Source: Burkholderiaceae bacterium | Lineage (GTDB): Bacteria > Pseudomonadota > Gammaproteobacteria > Burkholderiales > Burkholderiaceae_F | DNA: 12,124 nt | Direction of reading: 5' to 3' | NCBI GenBank assembly: GCA_013813185.1 | Contig: JACCSD010000214.1 | Span: 1 to 12,124 of the forward strand | In this document: positions 6,982 to 12,124 of the stretch, piece after piece | Numbering within the stretch: the first letter of the stretch is position 1 | Layout: every line of letters begins with the position of its first letter | The notes under the pieces: model-generated | Database searches by the model: none | What the model was told of the DNA's origin: nothing | What the model saw: the letters and a program-made list of their open reading frames with translations, nothing else | Made by a program: the position numbers and the translations under genes

Positions 6982-6997
6982 GAGCAGATTTCTGCTC
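6982..6997. other. Perfect 6-bp stem-loop in the ubiH-dusB gap
   Basis: GAGCAG (6982-6987) and CTGCTC (6992-6997) form a perfect stem around ATTT. In the direction of the operon (minus strand) no T-run follows, so it is not a standard terminator for ubiH. On the plus strand a T-rich stretch follows, but no plus-strand gene precedes it. It could be an operator, an mRNA end protector or chance. Confidence 0.4.
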
Positions 6998-7009
6998 TCG
7001 CCTTCTTTT

Positions 7010-8203
7010 TCAAAAGCGCACGCCGAACATCAGCAGCCGGGCGAATTCGCGTCGCAAATTCGGCACAAGCGCCAAGGCGGTCAGTCCGATCGACCTGGCC
7101 AGTGCTATCGGTGCAAAGCGCGTCGCAAAAAACGCGGGCGCGGTGCGAGTCAGCGCCACGATCGCAGCGCGATCGGCTCGGCGCGACTGTGCATACGAAT
7201 GCAGCGATTGCATCGGATCGTTACCGGCCGCGGAGTCGGCACCGATCAGCTCCGCAAGCACGACGCCATCGCGCAGCCCCAAATTGAGGCCCTGGCCGGC
7301 CACCGGATGCAGCGTTTGCGCCGCGTTGCCCAGGTAGGCAATTCGATGCTCGACCAATTCATCACGCGCGCGCTGGTGCAACGGAAAGCGATTCCGGGCG
7401 TGCAGGGAAGTGACCCGCAGCTTGCGCTCCCCCAGCTGCGTGCCGAGCTCATCGATCAAAGCGCCATCGGTCAGAACGCTACGCCGGTCGGCTTGCGCGT
7501 TCGACATGCACCAGACGAGCGCCATTTTCTGCGCGCCCGAGTTTGCGCCGGACTTTGCGCCCGACGCCGTGCGTGTCGGCAACGGCAACAACGCCAAGGG
7601 ACCGTCGCGCGTGAATCTTTCGCACGCGGTGCCGCGTTCGATTCCAGTGACTTCGAGATCCGCTATCAGCGCCGACTGCGATGGTGGCTCGACGGGCTCC
7701 GTGCCAAGCCCCTCGGCGCTGATCGCCAGCGCCGCGGTAAACGGTAATTCTCCCTGCAATTCAATTTGCACGCTGGAAGGCGACTGCCGCACCGACAAGA
7801 CCTTCAACGATCGGCGCACCGAGATGAATTCATTCGCTTCGGCGGCATCGGACAGCGCTGCAATCAAGTCGCCATAGCGGATCGTGCCGCCGAGAATCTC
7901 GCTGCCCACATCGCGCTCGCCGATCACGGCGCGGCCGAACTGGCCCACCGATGAAACGATGACGGTTCGTATCGGTGCTTGAGCGTCACCCGGCAGTTCA
8001 ACAAGCGAGCCGAGCGTCTGCAGAGAACCCAGCGATAGGGCGAGTAAACGTCGATCGGCGTTCGCTTGCTCGACGCTGCGCGCGTCGAATACGACGCTCG
8101 GAACGCTGCGTTTGGCAAGCAACAACGCCAGAGTGAGGCCGACCGGGCCGCCGCCCAGAATTGCGACGGGCATACTGTTTTTGCCGTTCGATGGCGAAGT
8201 CAT
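7010..8203 (-). CDS. ubiH: UbiH-type FAD-dependent ubiquinone biosynthesis hydroxylase
   Basis: This flavoprotein monooxygenase of the UbiH/UbiF/COQ6 family should hydroxylate the aromatic ring of a ubiquinone precursor. The 397 residues begin with the ADP-binding GGGPVG (17-22), followed by an Arg-rich turn (DRRLLALSLGSLQTLGSL). The second FAD motif is YLGNAAQTLHPVAGQGLNLGLRD (split: YLGNAAQTLHPV, AGQGLNLGLRD), with Asn293 in the place of the Asp of the general GD motif, a form typical of UbiH itself. Which ring position it attacks is not certain, since betaproteobacteria use varied sets of these enzymes. The ATG overlaps the murU stop as ATGA (8200-8203); an internal Met11 is less likely. 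An alanine/glycine/serine-rich insert near residues 213-225 is encoded by a short tandem repeat. The last residues are basic and hydrophobic, as in membrane-associated homologues. Confidence 0.9.
   Translation of the reverse strand: MTSPSNGKNSMPVAILGGGPVGLTLALLLAKRSVPSVVFDARSVEQANADRRLLALSLGSLQTLGSLVELPGDAQAPIRTVIVSSVGQFGRAVIGERDVGSEILGGTIRYGDLIAALSDAAEANEFISVRRSLKVLSVRQSPSSVQIELQGELPFTAALAISAEGLGTEPVEPPSQSALIADLEVTGIERGTACERFTRDGPLALLPLPTRTASGAKSGANSGAQKMALVWCMSNAQADRRSVLTDGALIDELGTQLGERKLRVTSLHARNRFPLHQRARDELVEHRIAYLGNAAQTLHPVAGQGLNLGLRDGVVLAELIGADSAAGNDPMQSLHSYAQSRRADRAAIVALTRTAPAFFATRFAPIALARSIGLTALALVPNLRREFARLLMFGVRF
7530..7565. repeat. Three imperfect 12-bp tandem units inside ubiH
   Basis: Units at 7530-7541, 7542-7553 and 7554-7565 differ at a few bases; the last two read TTTGCGCCGGAC and TTTGCGCCCGAC. 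On the coding strand they give SGAK-SGAN-SGAQ-like repeats in a likely surface loop, so copy number changes would keep frame. Confidence 0.6.
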
Positions 8204-8955
8204 CGACCCGCGTCGCTGGAAATCTGTGGGTTCGCCTCTCGAATCAAGTCCGCGTCCAGCCGTGCGAGTTCATCCGGCGTGCCGGCGTTCCACCAGCGTC
8301 CTCGGTAGGCTTCCCCGCTGACCCGGCGCGCGCGCGCGGCGTCGTACAGCCAGGGAAACAGCGCCGCGCGCTTGCCCTGCAGCGAGTTTGCAACGCCGGC
8401 AAACAGTCGCGGCGAGAACAGGCCGATGTTGGCGTAGGTCAAGCGCGGCGTTGCATCGGGATCAATCCGATCATTGACCAGCGCCATATCGCCGCGCAAG
8501 TGAAACGGCGGATTCTCGACCAGGACCAGATGCGCGTCCGCGTCACCTCGCTGTTGAACTTCGCTCGCCGCGCACAACTCGCGATACGGGAAGTCGGTAA
8601 CGATATCGCCGCTGGTCACGATAAACGGCGCGCTGCCAAGCGCGGCCAGTGCGTTCACAATTCCGCCCAATGATTCAAGCGCATCGTCGGCGTGTTCACC
8701 TTCGCGCGAATAATGCAGCGTGGCTCCATAGCGCCGGCCGTCGCCGAGCGCTGTTTCGAACTGGTTCGGCAGGTGCGCGACATTGACGACGACTTCGCGC
8801 ACGCCAGCCCGCACCAGCGACTCGATCTGCCATTCGATCAGCCGCTTCCCGCCCGCGCGCAACAGCGGCTTCGGCGCCGCGTCCGTCAACGGCCGCATTC
8901 TTTCGCCGCGGCCCGCTGCCAGGATCAGGGCGTGCGTCACGACCGTGTTGCTCAC
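8200..8955 (-). CDS. murU: N-acetylmuramate alpha-1-phosphate uridylyltransferase
   Basis: MurU joins UTP and MurNAc-1-phosphate to give UDP-MurNAc, the second step of the salvage route that returns cell-wall muramic acid to precursor synthesis without MurA/MurB. The 251-residue protein has the nucleotidyltransferase signature ALILAAGRGERMRPLTD with PKPLL (9-32), then SGDIVTDFPY (a metal-binding GD in the catalytic loop), FHLRGDMALV and GRWWNAGTPDELARLDADL near the end. The left-handed beta-helix tail of GlmU-type enzymes is absent, as expected for MurU. The start is a GTG at 8955 that overlaps the amgK stop as GTGA, and the end overlaps ubiH as ATGA. The pairing with amgK makes MurU far more likely than a glucose-1-phosphate thymidylyltransferase. 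Confidence 0.92.
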   Translation of the reverse strand: MSNTVVTHALILAAGRGERMRPLTDAAPKPLLRAGGKRLIEWQIESLVRAGVREVVVNVAHLPNQFETALGDGRRYGATLHYSREGEHADDALESLGGIVNALAALGSAPFIVTSGDIVTDFPYRELCAASEVQQRGDADAHLVLVENPPFHLRGDMALVNDRIDPDATPRLTYANIGLFSPRLFAGVANSLQGKRAALFPWLYDAARARRVSGEAYRGRWWNAGTPDELARLDADLIREANPQISSDAGR

Positions 8956-9968
8956 GCCAGTTCCAATTCATCGAACAACCGAGCCAGCGGAGCAAGCTCG
9001 CGGTAGCGCTGCGCGGCCGCGCGCACGTAACCGATAAACCGCGGCGCGTCTTCGAGATAGTGCGGCTTGCCGTCGCGATACCTGATCCGCGCAAAGATAC
9101 CGAGCACTTTCAGGTGCCGCTGCACACCCATCCATTCGAAGTCGCGCCAGAACTCCTGGAAGTCTGCAGGCACGGCGAGCCCGGCCGCCCGCGCCCGGTC
9201 GAAGTAAAGCCGTGTCCATTCGAGCACGCGCTCGTCGTCCCAGCTGACGAACGCGTCCCGAAACAGCGATACGACGTCATACGCAATCGGGCCCACGACC
9301 GCATCCTGAAAATCGAGCACGCCGGGATTCGGCTTGGACACCATCAGATTGCGCGGCATGTAGTCGCGATGCACGAAGACCTTCGGTTGCGCCAGATTCG
9401 CCGCCACGATGCAGGTGAACATCTGATCGAGAACGGCGCTCTGAGCCACAGTCAATTTGCGCTGCAGATGCCGCGCGATAAACCAGTCGGGGAACAAGCT
9501 CAGCTCGCGCCTTAGCAGCGCCTCGTCGTAGGGAGGCAACACTCCTTCGACGGTGCAGCGCTGCCAGCGAATCAGCGTGTCGATGGCGGCGCCGAAGAGC
9601 TCGGCTGCGTTGCCGTCGTTAAGCGCCCGCAGGTACGTCGTGTCGCCAAGATCGGTCAGCAACAAGAATCCCTGCGCGAGATCGCTGACCAGCACCTCGG
9701 GAACGTTGATCCCGGCCGATTGCATCAACGCCGCGATGCGAACGAAGGGGCGCGAGTCCTCGGCCGCGGGCGGCGCATCCATCGCAATCAAAGTTCCGCC
9801 GTCGTAGTCGAGCCGGAAGTAGCGGCGCGAGCTGGCATCGACCGAAGCCGGGCGCAGCGAGCGCGCGGCAAGCCCAAAGCGCGGAGCAAGCGATTCGAGC
9901 CACGCCGTGAGTGACTCAAGGCGCGCATCATCGCCCTCGACCGCCGAGGTGGGAGCAGATTGAGTCAT
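8952..9968 (-). CDS. amgK: N-acetylmuramate/N-acetylglucosamine anomeric kinase
   Basis: AmgK phosphorylates MurNAc (and GlcNAc) at C1 with ATP, the first step of the anomeric salvage route. It belongs to the aminoglycoside phosphotransferase (APH) kinase fold, and generic annotation may therefore suggest antibiotic resistance, which is not indicated here. The 338-residue protein shows the APH catalytic loop VHRDYMPRNLMV (His200-Arg201-Asp202) and the metal-binding LDFQDAVVGP (Asp219, Asp222). It also has the N-lobe segment SSRRYFRLDYDGGTLIAMDAP and a C-terminal MGVQRHLKVLGIFARIRYRDGK typical of this subgroup (split: MGVQRHLKVLGI, FARIRYRDGK). The ATG at 9968 follows a 112-bp divergent region shared with lptD, and no strong Shine-Dalgarno sequence is seen. 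It is the first gene of the minus-strand run and directly overlaps murU. Confidence 0.92.
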   Translation of the reverse strand: MTQSAPTSAVEGDDARLESLTAWLESLAPRFGLAARSLRPASVDASSRRYFRLDYDGGTLIAMDAPPAAEDSRPFVRIAALMQSAGINVPEVLVSDLAQGFLLLTDLGDTTYLRALNDGNAAELFGAAIDTLIRWQRCTVEGVLPPYDEALLRRELSLFPDWFIARHLQRKLTVAQSAVLDQMFTCIVAANLAQPKVFVHRDYMPRNLMVSKPNPGVLDFQDAVVGPIAYDVVSLFRDAFVSWDDERVLEWTRLYFDRARAAGLAVPADFQEFWRDFEWMGVQRHLKVLGIFARIRYRDGKPHYLEDAPRFIGYVRAAAQRYRELAPLARLFDELELA

Positions 9969-10017
9969 GCGTATGAGGTCGTTTGAGCCACAAGCCGAAT
10001 CAAGTGAATCGGATGCC

Positions 10018-10023
10018 TATAAT
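10018..10023 (+). promoter_or_regulatory. Candidate -10 box of lptD
   Basis: A perfect TATAAT lies 57 bases upstream of the lptD ATG in the divergent amgK-lptD region. The bases 15-18 upstream are not close to TTGACA, and the nearest TTGAGC (9983-9988) is too far away. TG occurs one base off the extended -10 position. No sigma-E style GAACTT was seen. Confidence 0.4.
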
Positions 10024-10080
10024 CGGCTCGCTCTGCTCGGGCACTTGCTGGCCAAAAAAACAAGCTTTCACGGATTCTAA

Positions 10081-12124
10081 ATGGCGCGCTCGCCGGCAAT
10101 CGCTCGGTCGAATTTTTTCCAGCCGTTGGTTCCGCTGCTTTGTGCCGGTTGTCTGGCGACGAGCGCCGCGGCGCTGGCGCAAACGAGCGTCCCGCCAAGC
10201 ACGCTCGAGCCCGCGCGGCCGCAGTTAAGACTCGAACGCGAGCTTGATGAAAACCGGGCTCCGGTTCGCGAAGGCGCACCCACTTTTTCGCGTGCGCGCA
10301 ACGTCGAAGGCAGCGTCAACGAGCGACTTGTCCTGCGCGGCGAGGCCGAGATACGCCGCGCCGGGACCGTGCTGCGCGGTGACACGATCACGTACACGCA
10401 GGCCACCGACATCGTCAATGTCGAAGGCCAGGCGCGCGTGTTTCGCGACGGTGCATCGTTTGCAGGACCGCGGCTGGATTTTCGCGTCGACGCACAAACC
10501 GGCGCGATGCCGGACGCCGAGTTCACCTATGCACCACGCCGGGGTCGAGGCAATGCGACGCTAATCGAGTTTCTCGGCAGCGAGCGGGCGCGCATGGAGA
10601 ACGCCCGCTTCACTACATGCAGGCCGGGTGATAACGCGTGGTGGGTGCAGGCCGAATCGATCGAGTTCGATGGGCTCGATGAAACGGCTACCGCCAGCTT
10701 CGCAACGCTGTTCTTCAAGGGGGCGCCGATTCTCTGGTCGCCGATTTTGAGTTTTCCGACCAGCGACAGGCGCAAGTCGGGTTTTCTGACGCCGAGCTTT
10801 GGATTGAGCTCGACGCTCGGTACCGACATCAGCACGCCGTACTACTTCAACCTTGCGCCGAACTACGACTACACGCTGACGCCGCGGGTGATGAGCAAGC
10901 GTGGCGTGCTGTTTGAAAACGAGCTGCGCTACCTGAACCCGAATCATCGGGCGACGCTGGTGTACGACGTGATCGCCAAGGATCAGCAGTTCGGCGAGTC
11001 CAGGGACTTTACGGCGGTCCGATACGAATATGCATCGCCGCTGGGATTTGCCGCCGGCATCAACTACAACCGCGTTTCCGACGATCGATACTTTGTCGAT
11101 TTCGCGACCACGATTGTCGACACATCGCAAAAAGTACTGCCGCAGGACGGCTATCTTGCGTACAACCAACCGTACTGGAACACGTCCGTCCGCGTCACGA
11201 AGAACCAGACGCTGCAGGATCCCAATACGTTAACGCGGGTGGCGAAGCCCTACGAGAGAGAGCCGCAGGCCACCGTGAACGGGTACGTCGCGGACTGGCG
11301 CGGCTTCGAAGCCGCAGCGGCTCTCGAAGGTACGCGCTTTCAACACCCGACGCTCGAACCCGGCAACCGCTACATCGCGGACGTGCGGACGGCGTATCCG
11401 ATCCTTGCGCCGGGCTGGTTCGTTGTCCCGCGCGCGCGAGTGTCATCGACTGCCTACGATCTCAATCCCCAGTTTCGACCGGGCGATACGTCGCAGACTC
11501 GAACGCTGCCGATACTGAGCCTCGACACGGGCCTGATCTTCGAGCGCGACGCCGGCTGGTTCGGCCGCACCGCGCAGCAGACGCTCGAACCGCGCCTGTT
11601 CTATGCGTACATCCCGTTTCGCAATCAGGACAATCTGCCCAATTTCGATAGCGCGCTGGCCGACCTCAATTACGCGCAGCTATTTACCGAGAACATCTAC
11701 TCGGGCTCGGATCGGATCTCGGAAGCGAATCAGTTGACCGCCGCGCTGACGACGCGGATCCTGGATAGCGAAACCGGCGCGGAGAGATTGCGCGCATCGC
11801 TCGCGCAACGCTATTACTTCACCGATCAACGCGTCACTTTGCCAGGGGAAACACCGCGTACAAACAACGCAACCGATGTGCTGGCGGCGGTGACCGCGCA
11901 ACTAGGACGGTCATGGGCCATCGACCTTGCCGCGCAGTACGCCGCAGAGCGAAGCGAATTCGTGCGCGCAACCGCGGGAGCGCGCTGGCAGCCGCGCCGC
12001 GCCTCGGTGCTCAGCGCCTATTATCGGTACCAGACGAACGGCATCAGCCAGGTCGATCTCTCGGGTCAATGGCCGCTTTCGAATAACCTATACGCGATCG
12101 GCCGCTTCAATTATTCGCTGCAGG
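10081..12124 (+). CDS. lptD: LPS-assembly outer-membrane protein LptD (3'-partial)
   Basis: LptD, with the lipoprotein LptE, inserts lipopolysaccharide into the outer leaflet of the outer membrane. The frame is open from the ATG at 10081 to the window edge (681 codons). A TAA sits directly before the ATG, which fixes the start. Residues 1-33 form a signal peptide (hydrophobic FFQPLVPLLCAGCLATSAAA, cleavage after ALA). Residues of about 65-175 are the LptA-like periplasmic jellyroll (GEAEIRRAGTVLRGDTITYT, VEGQARVFRDG). Next come TTCRPGDNAWWVQAESIEFD with Cys180 and the LptD-specific GFLTPSFGLSSTLGTDISTP. After that the barrel begins, with strands rich in alternating aromatics (YYFNLAPNYDYTLTP, LRYLNPNHRATLVYDV). 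The mature N-terminus has no cysteine. In many relatives surA, pdxA and rsmA follow, but they would lie beyond this window. Confidence 0.96.
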   Translation, partial: MARSPAIARSNFFQPLVPLLCAGCLATSAAALAQTSVPPSTLEPARPQLRLERELDENRAPVREGAPTFSRARNVEGSVNERLVLRGEAEIRRAGTVLRGDTITYTQATDIVNVEGQARVFRDGASFAGPRLDFRVDAQTGAMPDAEFTYAPRRGRGNATLIEFLGSERARMENARFTTCRPGDNAWWVQAESIEFDGLDETATASFATLFFKGAPILWSPILSFPTSDRRKSGFLTPSFGLSSTLGTDISTPYYFNLAPNYDYTLTPRVMSKRGVLFENELRYLNPNHRATLVYDVIAKDQQFGESRDFTAVRYEYASPLGFAAGINYNRVSDDRYFVDFATTIVDTSQKVLPQDGYLAYNQPYWNTSVRVTKNQTLQDPNTLTRVAKPYEREPQATVNGYVADWRGFEAAAALEGTRFQHPTLEPGNRYIADVRTAYPILAPGWFVVPRARVSSTAYDLNPQFRPGDTSQTRTLPILSLDTGLIFERDAGWFGRTAQQTLEPRLFYAYIPFRNQDNLPNFDSALADLNYAQLFTENIYSGSDRISEANQLTAALTTRILDSETGAERLRASLAQRYYFTDQRVTLPGETPRTNNATDVLAAVTAQLGRSWAIDLAAQYAAERSEFVRATAGARWQPRRASVLSAYYRYQTNGISQVDLSGQWPLSNNLYAIGRFNYSLQ

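Noticed and set aside
6909..7013. A TTG start that would lengthen DusB by 35 residues
   Set aside because: The ATG at 6908 gives the standard Dus N-terminus, and the extra residues match nothing in the family.
8952..9968. Aminoglycoside-resistance phosphotransferase
   Set aside because: The APH-like fold is shared, but direct overlap with a MurU-type nucleotidyltransferase and the subgroup motifs fit AmgK.
10141..10155. A possible lipobox (LCAGC) in the LptD signal peptide
   Set aside because: The -3 position is Cys rather than Leu/Val/Ile, LptD is not a lipoprotein, and a normal signal peptidase I site ALA-Q follows.
10561..11169. A 202-codon minus-strand frame opposite lptD
   Set aside because: The plus strand carries clear LptD motifs throughout, so this is a shadow frame.

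Overview
The window is high-GC DNA with few gaps between genes, most likely from a betaproteobacterium. This rests on gene content and protein style: a dusB-fis-purH operon, a UbiH-type hydroxylase, the AmgK/MurU muramic-acid salvage pair, and lptD divergent from amgK. Genus and family cannot be named from the sequence alone.

Left block (1-3532, + strand): a signalling cluster. It starts inside a large multi-PAS sensor kinase of the HisKA_2 class (LytS/EutW-like, motif HHRIKNN). Next comes a response regulator with a receiver domain and a C-terminal ANTAR RNA-binding domain. Last is a small protein with two membrane segments and a CxxC...CxxC zinc ribbon, whose function I do not recognise. 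Kinase and ANTAR regulator together imply control by transcription antitermination on RNA rather than by promoter binding.

Middle (3533-3986): a gap of about 450 bp between two convergent transcription units, holding no credible gene. It is almost filled by two inverted copies of a roughly 180-bp element (3558-3740 and 3803-3981) around a 62-bp spacer. Each copy has its own 28-30-bp terminal inverted repeats and internal stems. Ends within a copy match far better than the same ends between copies, and at least one internal stem pair differs by a compensatory change. This looks like a MITE-like or structured repeat whose fold is maintained, and it is the most unusual part of the window.

Right block (9968 down to 3987, - strand): a compact run amgK-murU-ubiH-dusB-fis-purH. 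Three junctions overlap by four bases (GTGA or ATGA), fis starts 10 bases after dusB, and the only real gap (101 bp) lies before dusB. The products cover peptidoglycan sugar salvage (AmgK, MurU), ubiquinone synthesis (UbiH), tRNA dihydrouridine formation (DusB), a nucleoid protein (Fis) with an unusual basic N-terminal tail, and the last two steps of IMP synthesis (PurH).

Right edge (10081-12124, + strand): lptD, the outer-membrane LPS translocon, with signal peptide, periplasmic domain and part of the barrel. It runs off the window. The 112-bp divergent region between amgK and lptD carries a perfect TATAAT box. I saw no tRNA, rRNA, CRISPR array, transposase or phage gene.
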